In this document: piece by piece, positions 28,399 through 37,342 of the stretch
How positions within the stretch are numbered: the stretch's first letter is position 1
Layout: the number at the start of each line of letters is the position of its first letter
Origin: a virus
Reading direction: 5' to 3' (one strand)
IMG/VR virus record: IMGVR_UViG_3300024280_000008
Span: 1 to 38,572 of that record
DNA length: 38,572 nt
Program-made: the position numbers and the translations under genes
Notes under the pieces: model-generated
Told to the model about the DNA's origin: nothing
Database searches by the model: none
Seen by the model: only the letters and a program-made list of their open reading frames with translations

Positions 28399-29307
28399 AT
28401 GGCATTAGTCGTAGAAAGCACATCAACGGTATCAGCAAGCAACGCGGATAACGTTACTATTACAAAACCAACAGGCGTAGCAGTTGGTGACTTGCTTTTT
28501 ATTGTAGCGAGTGGTTGGCAAACAAATCTTCCAACTTGTTCAGGATTTACAAACGCCGCAACTTACTCAGTTTCAGTTGGTGGAACTATCGTAGCGGTGG
28601 GTATGCTATACCGTATTGCAGACGCAAGTGACGTCTCAGCCAGTAACTACACGGTTGCTATTGCAGGTTCCGCGACCTCATCAGGTATTGCCTCAATGTT
28701 CCGTATCTCAGGTTGGACTTCTGGAAACCCTGTTTTAGTTTCAGCTACAGGTAACGGTTCTGCCGACGGCATCACTTCATCAGGTGCAACTGGACTTACC
28801 CTCGTTCGACCACAACCGCAACTTCTTGTTTTAGCTAACGTCTTTCAAAGTACATCAGGTGCGCTTTCTAGTGCTACATTCTCTGGTTATTCAATCACTT
28901 CTGCTAATTCAAATCCAACATGGACTGAACTACAGGATACACAAATAGCTGTTCTTGCTGGAGCGGCAAACGTGGCGATGTCGGTAGCATACGCAAGCTC
29001 AAGCGACACATCTACAATCACTGACTACACTACTACTGTTAGTTCTGATACAAATGGAGATGCTGACGCAGTTATATCTCTACTTGCTGTTATTTGTGAA
29101 CCATCAAACGAAACAGCCGATGTATCTCACCTAGATTCAGCGCCTACAATATTCGGCCCTACTGTTTCACAAGTAAATGTAAGCCTAGATATGTCTCACA
29201 ACGCTGTAACTCCAACTGTAAGTGGTATAGACGCATACGCAAACGCGCCTACAGTCTGGGAAAACGAAACTAAACCATCGACAACGTGGGTAAACGAAGA
29301 CAAATAG
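28399..29307 (+). CDS. Beta-rich tail protein, 302 aa
   Basis: 'VSASNADNVTITKPTGVAVGDLLFIVASGW...GFTNAATYSV...VGMLYRIADASDVSASNYTVAI' matches the jelly-roll tail or fibre domain found next to phage fibres. The C-terminus repeats W-x-NE (PTVWENETKPSTTWVNEDK), a short anchor motif. Possible head- or tail-fibre. Confidence 0.65.
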   Translation: MALVVESTSTVSASNADNVTITKPTGVAVGDLLFIVASGWQTNLPTCSGFTNAATYSVSVGGTIVAVGMLYRIADASDVSASNYTVAIAGSATSSGIASMFRISGWTSGNPVLVSATGNGSADGITSSGATGLTLVRPQPQLLVLANVFQSTSGALSSATFSGYSITSANSNPTWTELQDTQIAVLAGAANVAMSVAYASSSDTSTITDYTTTVSSDTNGDADAVISLLAVICEPSNETADVSHLDSAPTIFGPTVSQVNVSLDMSHNAVTPTVSGIDAYANAPTVWENETKPSTTWVNEDK

Positions 29308-29308
29308 T

Positions 29309-29569
29309 ATGAGTCCAGAACAGAAACAAATTAAAGAACTAGAAGCTAGAATCTCAATGCTTGAAACACAAATTAAGCAGTTTATGGGTGTATCAGAATT
29401 AGACCCACAAATTTTTAGAACGATTACGTCTCTTCTGTCTACTAGTTCAGGTAAGACTGCCGCGAGCGCCACACGCGCAGTTAATGAAGCAGGCTCTGCA
29501 ACGTATGACGTAATGTATGCACCAACAGGCTTTATAAATATTGGAGGTTTTGATGTACCGTATATTTAA
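29309..29569 (+). CDS. Coiled-coil tail accessory protein, 86 aa
   Basis: Heptads at 3-27 (PEQKQIKELEARISMLETQI), then a Ser/Ala-rich region ending 'GFINIGGFDVPYI'. Its TAA is next to the following ATG. Probably a small tail trimer. Confidence 0.6.
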   Translation: MSPEQKQIKELEARISMLETQIKQFMGVSELDPQIFRTITSLLSTSSGKTAASATRAVNEAGSATYDVMYAPTGFINIGGFDVPYI

Positions 29570-29570
29570 T

Positions 29571-31541
29571 ATGAGAATACCATCAGATAGAAACTGGACA
29601 CAGACTAATGAATCTGACTCGCTCGGAGTGTTGAATGAAACTAAAAACATTACCATAGAAGCTGGTAATAAAATTATTAGTACACGTAAACCATACGCGC
29701 ACTTACACACAGACGGACAAGCTAATCTTGGATATATTTTAGCTATTAACTACTACGATAGTGACTATATTGCAGTCACAACAAACGAAGCATTTAGATT
29801 CTCACTTTCTACAAACTCTGCTACGGAAATAGCGTCTGCTCCAAACTTTGCGCAAAACTCAGACGCGGTTATCTGCTACAACCGCCTCTATACTTCTATT
29901 AATACAAACCTTTCGTATTACGACGGCTCTAGTTGGACAAACTCTATTGAAACCCTAATTACTGACGTACCCCACCCACTAGAAGTATTTGATTCATTAA
30001 CGACATATAAGCTCGCTGTTGGAAACGGAAGTGTTGTGCTTCTTATTGACTTAAATGGTAACGATTCCGGCACTTTCCTTACCATACCTGCACAGTTTCA
30101 AGTAACTACAATGCGTTACAGAAACGGCTATCTTTACGTTGGGACAAGAAATATCTACGGCGGAGAAGCACGTATCTTTGTCTGGAATGGTTCAGGCTCT
30201 AACGCCCAATATGAAATCCCCACAGGCGCTTCATGGGTGTTTTCAATGACCCCTTATCTAAGTACTGTTGCTTGTATGTTAGACACAGGTCAACTTATTT
30301 TAATAAACGGCTCAACCCCACAAGAATTAGCCGCGCTTCCTGTGTACTACACCCCAAACGTAACATGGCAAGGTAGTGGTGGACTACAGGTTAACGGCAA
30401 AGTCTTTAATCGCGGAATGGCTACAGTTGGAGATAATATCTATATCAACATAGATGGTGATTGTGATTTAGGAATCAACCATCAAATGAAGTCTGGATTA
30501 TGGGTATACAGCCCTAATAACGGGCTATGGCATACAGCACAATCATCTAATGACCGACTAATACGAGACACTGGCTTTTCTGTAACTAACTCTATCTTTA
30601 CTACATCAGCGACTCATTACTTAAAGACTGGAGACGCCGTTCAATTTACTACAGTCTCAGGACTTTCAGGAGATGTTGACGAGGGTGTCCCTTACTACGT
30701 CAAGGTTGAAAGCACAACCACATTTAAGTTAGCACTGTCTCGAAAGGCGTTGCAAGCTGAGGAATATATAACAGTTAGCGGAACAATGTCGGGTGACGTT
30801 CTGCTTTATGTACAAAATAGAGATGTTGGTGTTCAAGTGAACACAAGCGCAGGAGCTATTGGTCTCATCACTTCAAAAGAAGCACCACCAGAAATATTTG
30901 CAGGTGACGTTATGTTTGGTTCACGTGTAACAGACTTAGAGGGCGATAACAAATACACTATCCAGTTATTCTCTAATTCGTACTCAGTAAGTTCAGCCAC
31001 CACACAGAAAATCTACACCGATAACATTAAACAAAACTGGAAGAAACTATACGGCTTTCTTTCTGGCTGTTTGTTAGATAATGAGGAAATAGTCGTTAAA
31101 TACAAGAACTCCGACGAACTAGGCTACCCAACTAAAGTATTTGAGGGTGTTTGGTTGAGCGAAAATCAAATCAATACTGCTTCTGATACTCGAGATGAGT
31201 TTGATTGGAGTGACATTGAAATCGGTGACGAAATCACATTAGTTAATAGATACGGAAGAGGATACAGCGCACACGTTACCGCTAAAGAAACGGCCGCGCT
31301 CACTACTACTCTAACCATTGACGAAAGTATCGGAACAGCTAATGAATCCGTTTACTTATACGCAGATAATTTTAAGAAACTAGGTGTGGTAAATAATCAG
31401 CGACAAGATAAGAACTTCTTTGAAGTTGCTTTAATGAATATTGCTTCGCCTTGGGTACAGCTAAAGTTAGAGATGCGAGGATTCCAGATAGAAATAGACA
31501 TGCTTGATTTAGCTAACGCCGTCAATCAGTCAAGTGATTAA
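29571..31541 (+). CDS. Tail beta-propeller protein, P22 gp10-like
   Basis: 656 aa. ATG 29571 was chosen because it follows the previous TAA by 1 nt; the upstream frame overlaps that gene. Repeated WD-like blades: 'YYDSDYIAVTTNEAFRFSL', 'YNRLYTSINTNLSYYDGSSWTN', 'YRNGYLYVGTRNIYGGEARIFVW'. The C-terminal part is a distinct beta domain. By order it is the tail hub or packaged-DNA stabilising protein of a podovirus. Confidence 0.7.
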   Translation: MRIPSDRNWTQTNESDSLGVLNETKNITIEAGNKIISTRKPYAHLHTDGQANLGYILAINYYDSDYIAVTTNEAFRFSLSTNSATEIASAPNFAQNSDAVICYNRLYTSINTNLSYYDGSSWTNSIETLITDVPHPLEVFDSLTTYKLAVGNGSVVLLIDLNGNDSGTFLTIPAQFQVTTMRYRNGYLYVGTRNIYGGEARIFVWNGSGSNAQYEIPTGASWVFSMTPYLSTVACMLDTGQLILINGSTPQELAALPVYYTPNVTWQGSGGLQVNGKVFNRGMATVGDNIYINIDGDCDLGINHQMKSGLWVYSPNNGLWHTAQSSNDRLIRDTGFSVTNSIFTTSATHYLKTGDAVQFTTVSGLSGDVDEGVPYYVKVESTTTFKLALSRKALQAEEYITVSGTMSGDVLLYVQNRDVGVQVNTSAGAIGLITSKEAPPEIFAGDVMFGSRVTDLEGDNKYTIQLFSNSYSVSSATTQKIYTDNIKQNWKKLYGFLSGCLLDNEEIVVKYKNSDELGYPTKVFEGVWLSENQINTASDTRDEFDWSDIEIGDEITLVNRYGRGYSAHVTAKETAALTTTLTIDESIGTANESVYLYADNFKKLGVVNNQRQDKNFFEVALMNIASPWVQLKLEMRGFQIEIDMLDLANAVNQSSD

Positions 31542-31545
31542 GTGT

Positions 31546-31551
31546 TATAAT
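31546..31551 (+). promoter_or_regulatory. Promoter of the ejection protein genes
   Basis: GTGTTATAAT, 19 bp before the ATG at 31570. Confidence 0.5.
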
Positions 31552-31569
31552 TAAAGGAAATATTTTACT

Positions 31570-33120
31570 ATGCCTCCGATTACCAAAAAAGGACAAGCCG
31601 CTAAAAACAGGATTGCCGAAGTCCGACAGAATGTAGACAATGGCCTTTCGGCAAAACAAGCCAGAGCTGTTGTTCGTAAATTAGAAAACCCAAGTTTTGA
31701 GTCTAAAAATCTTCCTCCTGAGAGGACTCCTAATTATGTTGGATTTAGCGGCAATTCAAAAGGTACTCCAGTTATAACACCATCTTCACTAGAACCAGCT
31801 ACTGCTCCTGTAGTTTCGCCAACTCCGCTACCAACTGAACAAACCAAGCTACAAGCTGACCTGACAGCACAAACAGAAGACGTACTTGCTCAAAAAGTAG
31901 CACAGGAAAAGATGACAGCAGAAGCGGGTAAAACAACCGCTTTACAGTCATACCTTGACCAATTGAAAACAAACAAAGGTCTAACGCAACTTACATCAGA
32001 AGCCTACGCACAAGAGGGTGGTGTAAATGATATTACTCCTGAACTAAACGCTATAAATGACCAAATTCGTCGTGAACAACGCTCACTTGATTTAGCTAAA
32101 AGAAACATTACTGAAAGAGGTGGTGGACTAGAAATGGGAGCTAGTGCGGAAATCGGAAATCTCGAACGTGTATCTCTACAAAAACAAGCCGACCTTTCTA
32201 TTATCCAAATGGCAGTACAAGGTCGCTATGATTCAGCAAAAGAAATAGCAGACCGCGCAGTATCAGCTCAATTTGAAGCACAGACTATCGCTAACGATAT
32301 TGCTAAGTTTGACTACGAAGAAAATAGAGACCTTTTCACGACAGCAGAACAGAGAGAATATGATTTACTATTTGCCAACAGAACAGCAGAAATAGAACAA
32401 GCAAAAGCAGATAAGTCAGCCATTCAAGCGTTCGCTCTATCTGCACTCCAAGCAGGAGCAAGTACAGCAGAAGTACAACGTGCGATGAGTGCTAAGACAA
32501 TGGATGAAGCTATTGCTCTTGTTGGTTCTTATCTACGACCTAAAGCGAGCGTGGTTGGCGCTCCAGATGTAGTTGATATAAACGGTGTGGACTCAGTCTG
32601 GAATCCAGAAACGGGTCAGTTTGAGGCAGTCAACGTAGGTGGTTCTGCCCTATCAGGCGACCAGAAGCAACAGCTTGACCAAACGTTGGCTATCGCCAGA
32701 GAACTTAAGAATCCTAACGCTATCGGAAAAGGTAGTGCCGTAGGAGCAAGCGCGGCTAAGTTTGTACCGTTTGGTATGTCACTAGGTCTACAAGGAAGCA
32801 GAACAGCATTTGAAAATAAAGTAAATACACTTAAGGCTAATCTTACACTAGAAAACCTTGGACTACTTAAAGGCCCAATGTCTGACAAAGACCTTGCTTT
32901 CTTGCAGGCTGTCGGTTCTTCACTCACAACAAACATGAGTGAAGCTGAGTTCGATAAAGAACTTGATAAGGTTATCTCACGACTCAGCACCGCCGCTGGT
33001 TACAGTCAACAAGGCTTCCAAGTAAACCGAAGCGCCATCAACAACGGCTCGCTCGGTCTGTTAACACAATCTAACATACAAGTAGCACCAGACGGAACAC
33101 AGGTAGAAATAATCGACTAA
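31570..33120 (+). CDS. Internal virion (ejection) protein 1
   Basis: 516 aa, Ala/Gln/Lys-rich: Pro-rich stretch near 75-95, then long helices (KTTALQSYLDQLKTNK, 'FDYEENRDLFTTAEQREYDLLF'), and a C-terminal part with 'ALSGDQKQQLDQTLAIAREL'. No signal peptide. Composition and location after the tail hub match podovirus ejection proteins that enter the cell ahead of the DNA. Confidence 0.6.
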   Translation: MPPITKKGQAAKNRIAEVRQNVDNGLSAKQARAVVRKLENPSFESKNLPPERTPNYVGFSGNSKGTPVITPSSLEPATAPVVSPTPLPTEQTKLQADLTAQTEDVLAQKVAQEKMTAEAGKTTALQSYLDQLKTNKGLTQLTSEAYAQEGGVNDITPELNAINDQIRREQRSLDLAKRNITERGGGLEMGASAEIGNLERVSLQKQADLSIIQMAVQGRYDSAKEIADRAVSAQFEAQTIANDIAKFDYEENRDLFTTAEQREYDLLFANRTAEIEQAKADKSAIQAFALSALQAGASTAEVQRAMSAKTMDEAIALVGSYLRPKASVVGAPDVVDINGVDSVWNPETGQFEAVNVGGSALSGDQKQQLDQTLAIARELKNPNAIGKGSAVGASAAKFVPFGMSLGLQGSRTAFENKVNTLKANLTLENLGLLKGPMSDKDLAFLQAVGSSLTTNMSEAEFDKELDKVISRLSTAAGYSQQGFQVNRSAINNGSLGLLTQSNIQVAPDGTQVEIID

Positions 33121-33123
33121 ATT

Positions 33124-35742
33124 ATGCCACCAGTCAGAATGACACGCGCAGAGTATGAAGCAAAATACGGTGTTAAACCTGTTATTTCAACATCTACACT
33201 TGATACAACCCCAGCGCCTACACGCATGACTCGTAAGGAATATGAGCTGACTTATGGAGTAAAACCAACTGGAATTACGGAACCAACAAAAGCAGGAGTA
33301 GTTCCTAGAGTACTAACTGACATTCCATCAGACATCGCTGAAACTGCAAAAGGATTCGTAGGAGCGGCACGACAGGGAGCGCAAAACATTACCGAAGCAT
33401 TTACCAAAGAGGGTATTACAGTGCCACAAAGAATAGTTGGAGCTACTGTAGCCGCGCCATCTGCCGTAGTAAACATGGGTGCGGAAGCAGTTATTGGAGC
33501 TGGTAAGCTTTTAACTACAGACGAATTTGAAAAAACCATAACAGCCAAAATAGGAGAGGGCGTACAAGGTCTAGCAGAAACAGGACTCGGTAAATTTTTA
33601 GCTGACTCTTACAACAATCTACCTGAAAGCGAAAAGTACACACTTTCTAAAATTATTGCTCCAATCGCTAACGTAGTTACTTCCGCTCCTATAACTAAGG
33701 GTGCTAGCGTAGCCGCTGAGAGTGTTGTTAAGACAGTGCCAGAAATTACAAACACTCTTAAAACAACTACTGAGGCGTTTCGTTCAGGACTAGATAAGCG
33801 TGCATTAGATAAGGTTGTTACTGAACTCGGAAAAGTAGAAGATAAATACAAACCAATCAGAAAAGCTAACCTTTACGACAAGGATATTGTTGGTTCGAGA
33901 ACTCGCATTGCTCAATCGGGCGTATTAGAGAACGCAGTAGATTCGTCAGGTACACTAAGGACTCAAGACGCAGTAGCTGCATACAAGACAATGCCAATTA
34001 CTAAAGATGGACTATCGCTTAAAGATGTAGAAGATGTTGTGCGTAAGAACCTAGAGAACGAAAACAAGACAATTAACTTAAATGAATTACGCCGTGAGCT
34101 AGAAATTGCTCTTACAAATACTAAAGGACTAGAGGGCGCTGACTTAACTGCCGCGTTAAGAGGTGTTGAAAAGGAACTAAAAGGACTAGCAGTTCGTGCA
34201 GACGAACTTGGTAATGTTCCGTTGGTTAAAATTCAAGACGCTAAAATCAGCACGACTTCTAACATTGACTTCAATACACCACCACAAACAAAAACATACC
34301 GAAAAGCTATCGCACGAGTCTATAAAGAAATAATCGAATCTAAGTCAGACTTAGATGTTAAATCTGTAAACCAAGAACTATCAAAGTATTACAGGGATAT
34401 AGAACGCCTAGAGCGACTAGATGGAAGCAAGGTGGAGGGTGGAAGACTTGGGAAATACACAGCCGCACTTACTGGCACAGCTATTGGTATGGGAGCTGGT
34501 TCTGTTGGTGGAGGTTTGGGTTCTGCTGTTGGGGGAATTGTTGGTGGTGAAATTGGTGCTTTGTTAAAAGGTCGCGCAATGTCGCAAACATTCAGGGGTG
34601 GAGGTCAGGGTGTTCCAGAAAACGCCATATTACAACAAGCACAAGCGCGCGCAAACGCAGGAAAGAAAATAAACCTAAAAGTTGCAGATAAAAAAGTCGG
34701 CGCACCTAAGAACGTACCAAAGACTAAAGAGATTCAAAAAATAGAGGGACAAATCAACCGAAACGTAGAAATGCAAAAGAAAGCCATTAAAGCTGGTGAT
34801 TTTGAGTTGGTCGCTAAACTAAAAGAAATCTACGTTGCACTTATCGAAAAACTAAAAGAACAAGTACGCTTTGTACGCGAAAATATCAAAAGCGAAAGCG
34901 GTAAACTAGACCTATTTGGTAGGGGTGATGGTCAAAGTATTCCTCGGAACTTGAGCCAAAGAAATACTACGACACCTGCTAAAACAAATTCCATATCTAA
35001 AACAGTACCAGAAGTAAATCAGAGCGTCAAGGCTGACGTTGAGGATAGTATGGTGACAGAAAACCTAATGCGTCTTGAGGCCACTGATGTTAAAAAAGCA
35101 GAAGACATCGGTCTATTCCTTAGTTTACAACGTAGAGCAGAAAAAGGCCCTCTAAGTGAGGAAGATTTGTTAGATGCACAACGCATCGTAGAAGAGGCAG
35201 ATGGTAAGTTACCAGAAGCTGATATGTCTACTACAAAACTAGCAGACGACACACTCAACAAATCTCTACTAGAAGAAGCTAAGAAGTATAAGAGTGCTGA
35301 AGCAAAGTTGTTAAAGACAGGTTTTGAAAATGAGCCTTATATCAGCGTAAATAAATATGATTCACTAGAAACAGCAAAAAATAAAATGGCTGAACAGTTA
35401 CGCCGAGATTTCCCTGATGGAATTGAGTTATACCATATGACTACAAGTGGTGTAGACCAGAAAATAATAGCATCTGGCTTCAAGGGTGGTAAAGACGTTT
35501 ACTTTTCTGCTGTCCGTCCAGTTGCAGATAGAGTGGACGAGTTTGGTAATGAATTACCAGGTTTAGTAAAAGTTACAATCTCTCCCAAAGATTATAAAAA
35601 GATATTTCCAGACGAATTATCGTTTGAAGGTGAAAATTCACAAGAAACAATTGCAAACTTTTTACGAAATGGTGCAGAGGAAGCCGACATAACAATTCCT
35701 AAATCGTTAGCTAATCAACTTGTACAAGAACAATATAAATAA
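33124..35742 (+). CDS. Internal virion (ejection) protein 2 with C-terminal ART-like domain
   Basis: 872 aa. N-terminus has two copies of RMTR-EYE--YGVKP (5-19 and 34-48). A Gly-rich hydrophobic segment 'TGTAIGMGAGSVGGGLGSAV' near residue 455 could cross a membrane. Coiled-coil regions follow. The last 115 residues, 'IELYHMTTSGVDQKIIASGF', 'DVYFSAVRPVADRV' and 'LVKVTISPKDY', resemble ADP-ribosyltransferase-like/polyvalent-protein domains (H-T opening, yFs...A). Likely injected; effector role is inference. Confidence 0.65.
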   Translation: MPPVRMTRAEYEAKYGVKPVISTSTLDTTPAPTRMTRKEYELTYGVKPTGITEPTKAGVVPRVLTDIPSDIAETAKGFVGAARQGAQNITEAFTKEGITVPQRIVGATVAAPSAVVNMGAEAVIGAGKLLTTDEFEKTITAKIGEGVQGLAETGLGKFLADSYNNLPESEKYTLSKIIAPIANVVTSAPITKGASVAAESVVKTVPEITNTLKTTTEAFRSGLDKRALDKVVTELGKVEDKYKPIRKANLYDKDIVGSRTRIAQSGVLENAVDSSGTLRTQDAVAAYKTMPITKDGLSLKDVEDVVRKNLENENKTINLNELRRELEIALTNTKGLEGADLTAALRGVEKELKGLAVRADELGNVPLVKIQDAKISTTSNIDFNTPPQTKTYRKAIARVYKEIIESKSDLDVKSVNQELSKYYRDIERLERLDGSKVEGGRLGKYTAALTGTAIGMGAGSVGGGLGSAVGGIVGGEIGALLKGRAMSQTFRGGGQGVPENAILQQAQARANAGKKINLKVADKKVGAPKNVPKTKEIQKIEGQINRNVEMQKKAIKAGDFELVAKLKEIYVALIEKLKEQVRFVRENIKSESGKLDLFGRGDGQSIPRNLSQRNTTTPAKTNSISKTVPEVNQSVKADVEDSMVTENLMRLEATDVKKAEDIGLFLSLQRRAEKGPLSEEDLLDAQRIVEEADGKLPEADMSTTKLADDTLNKSLLEEAKKYKSAEAKLLKTGFENEPYISVNKYDSLETAKNKMAEQLRRDFPDGIELYHMTTSGVDQKIIASGFKGGKDVYFSAVRPVADRVDEFGNELPGLVKVTISPKDYKKIFPDELSFEGENSQETIANFLRNGAEEADITIPKSLANQLVQEQYK

Positions 35743-35747
35743 CACAT

Positions 35748-35869
35748 ATTCGGCAACACGGGGTAAGTCTACCAATTTCTCCACCTAAGCTTTACGCCTT
35801 GGGTTGGACTTGAACCAACACGGATTTGTTTCTTGCCCTCTTATTAAGTCCGCCCCTATGCTGTCGAAT
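35748..35869 (-). ncRNA. Permuted tRNA-like RNA, 122 nt
   Basis: Order on the minus strand. Outer helix strand 35869-35853. Arm CGGACTT/AAATCCG (35852-35846, 35827-35821). Perfect T arm GTTGG-TTCAAGT-CCAAC (35819-35803). 7-nt 'acceptor 3' strand' (35802-35796). 5-nt linker. 'Acceptor 5' strand' (35790-35784), pairing 6 of 7 with it. TG, then Leu-type D arm with AAATTGGTAGA loop (35781-35765). Outer strand 35763-35748 pairs with the first strand (CCCC/GGGG, TGTTG/CAGCA, CGAAT/ATTCG). So the T half precedes the D half, and the outer helix replaces the anticodon arm. No anticodon loop is formed. Confidence 0.6.
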
Positions 35870-35878
35870 TTATACTAT
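35869..35878 (-). promoter_or_regulatory. Promoter for the tRNA-like RNA
   Basis: TAGTATAAAT on the minus strand; a start within a few nt of the outer helix is predicted. It overlaps the 3' end of the zinc-finger gene. Confidence 0.45.
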
Positions 35879-36228
35879 TTACCAAATGTATCCTTCATAA
35901 ACATATCGTACAATACGATAGCAGAAAAGTTATCTAGTACGCCCATAGACTTACAATATCTTTTGGCTTCTAACCATAAATCCTCCTTGTCACTATTAGA
36001 TAAATAGTCGTTAAAAGCTTCTGGTAGTTCATCATCTAGCATCTCTGGATTATCCGCCGTAAACACATCATTTAGGTGAGCTTTAAATCCACCTACTGAG
36101 ATGTTATTAGATAATACTTTTTGCAGGTACTCGGCTTCACGCTCTCCAAAAGAATGGGCTTCACATGAAACTAAGCCATCTTCGCTACTAAACACAGTTC
36201 CACACACATTACAATTTCTTTTTTCCAT
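35875..36228 (-). CDS. Zinc-finger hypothetical protein, 117 aa
   Basis: ATG 36228 chosen over an upstream GTG. N-terminus MEKRNCNVCGTVFSSEDGLV then SCEAH (C6-x2-C9, C24, H27) is a C2H2/C2CH-like finger. The rest is helical and acidic (ADNPEMLDDELPEAFNDYL). The only minus gene within the virion region, with its own promoter. Possibly a late regulator; no family recognised. Confidence 0.65.
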   Translation of the reverse strand: MEKRNCNVCGTVFSSEDGLVSCEAHSFGEREAEYLQKVLSNNISVGGFKAHLNDVFTADNPEMLDDELPEAFNDYLSNSDKEDLWLEAKRYCKSMGVLDNFSAIVLYDMFMKDTFGK

Positions 36229-36253
36229 ATCACCAACATACCACACACAATGC

Positions 36254-36260
36254 TATAATA
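36254..36260. promoter_or_regulatory. Overlapping divergent -10 boxes
   Basis: TGCTATAAT on + (36254-36259) and TATTAT on - (36255-36260) share bases within a near-palindrome CTATAATAGTATAG, so only one direction can be used at a time. Confidence 0.5.
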
Positions 36261-36286
36261 GTATAGTTATCCCCAATTCCTCAACA

Positions 36287-36349
36287 TGAAGTACATACCC
36301 CTATCACAACGCAACAAGCAGTCAAACTCACACCATAAAAGTCAATAGC
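36287..36349 (+). CDS. Possible 20-aa leader peptide
   Basis: ATG about 27 bp after the TGCTATAAT box; MKYIPLSQRNKQSNSHHKSQ then stop just before the next promoter. Too short to be sure; may be a leader. Confidence 0.25.
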
Positions 36350-36351
36350 TT

Positions 36352-36367
36352 ATCAACATGGTAAAAT
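36352..36367 (+). promoter_or_regulatory. Fibre operon promoter
   Basis: TTATCAACA, 2-3 bp, then GGTAAAATAG: same arrangement as the early promoter at 16625-16642, with one change in the 9-mer. Leader of about 5 nt to the ATG at 36379. Confidence 0.6.
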
Positions 36368-36378
36368 AGTACCAACAC

Positions 36379-37341
36379 ATGACTCCCGAAGAAAAAAAAC
36401 TAGAAAAACTCAACGCTCTCTTTGAGATGATAAACGAAGATTATGCAACACCAAACGACCTCATACAACTAAGTGAGACTATTCTAGGTATTCTTCAAAC
36501 AGAACGTGAAAAGCTAGCTGGCAATATTTCAGACAAAGGTAACGAGTTACTCCAAGAACTAGATAAAAGAATCGTATCAGTTCAAAACACCATCAACCGT
36601 CTTACTTACGAGACTGAACAATCAGTCGCTAAGATAGATAACAAGGTCACAAAGACACTCCAGAACGTCACAGAATCAATTGAGAGAGACATAAAACGGC
36701 TAGAGCGTAAGATACCAACTAAGACAGACATTAGTGGCCTTGAGCGCGATATTGCTGAAATCAAAGACAGCTTTAATTCTTTTCCAACTGAACTAACTGT
36801 AAATAACGAGGCTATTCGAGACGGTCTTGAACTATTAGTTGGTGATGAAAGACTAGACAAGTCTGCTATTAAAGGACTCGACGGGTGGGATGAAATTATC
36901 GCACTTGCTCGCAATCCACAAAACCACATAATCGCTGGCGCGAAACTATTGCGTTACCTAAATGACGTAAACATCGACGGAATTACAGACGGACAAACTC
37001 TTGTATGGGATACGACTACAGGTAAATTTATTCCAGGAAGTGCTGGCTCAGGAAGTGGACACGTAATAGAAGATGAGGGTACACCACTAACTACACGTAC
37101 AAAACTAAACTTTGTTGGTGCTGGTGTAACAGTAACAGACGACGCAGGAGATGACGCTACTGTCGTAACTATTCCAAGTGCCACAGGAACACTTCAAACC
37201 GTAACAGACGCAGGTAGTACAACAACAAACGATGTTGAAATTACCGACACGACAAAGGGTGTAATTCTTAAATCAGCAGACGGTACACGCTGGAGAATTG
37301 GTATTACAAACGGTGGAGCATTAACAGCAGTATCATTATAA
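36379..37341 (+). CDS. Tail fibre shaft/adaptor protein, 320 aa
   Basis: Coiled coil from about 1 to 140 (LEKLNALFEMINEDY, 'VQNTINRLTYETEQSVAKID', 'IERDIKRLERKIPTKTDISG'). Then 'LNDVNIDGITDGQTLVWDTTTGKFIPG' and 'GHVIEDEGTPLTTRTKLNFVGAGVTVTDDAGDDATVVTI', modules typical of phage fibre adaptors. Ends with a beta domain (GVILKSADGTRWRIGITNGG). Likely joins the fibre to the tail hub. Next gene begins after 1 bp. Confidence 0.75.
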   Translation: MTPEEKKLEKLNALFEMINEDYATPNDLIQLSETILGILQTEREKLAGNISDKGNELLQELDKRIVSVQNTINRLTYETEQSVAKIDNKVTKTLQNVTESIERDIKRLERKIPTKTDISGLERDIAEIKDSFNSFPTELTVNNEAIRDGLELLVGDERLDKSAIKGLDGWDEIIALARNPQNHIIAGAKLLRYLNDVNIDGITDGQTLVWDTTTGKFIPGSAGSGSGHVIEDEGTPLTTRTKLNFVGAGVTVTDDAGDDATVVTIPSATGTLQTVTDAGSTTTNDVEITDTTKGVILKSADGTRWRIGITNGGALTAVSL

Positions 37342-37342
37342 T

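Noticed and set aside
35748-35869. Ordinary tRNA gene or attachment site
   Set aside because: T and D arms are in the wrong order for a normal tRNA, there is no anticodon loop or CCA, and no integrase is present.
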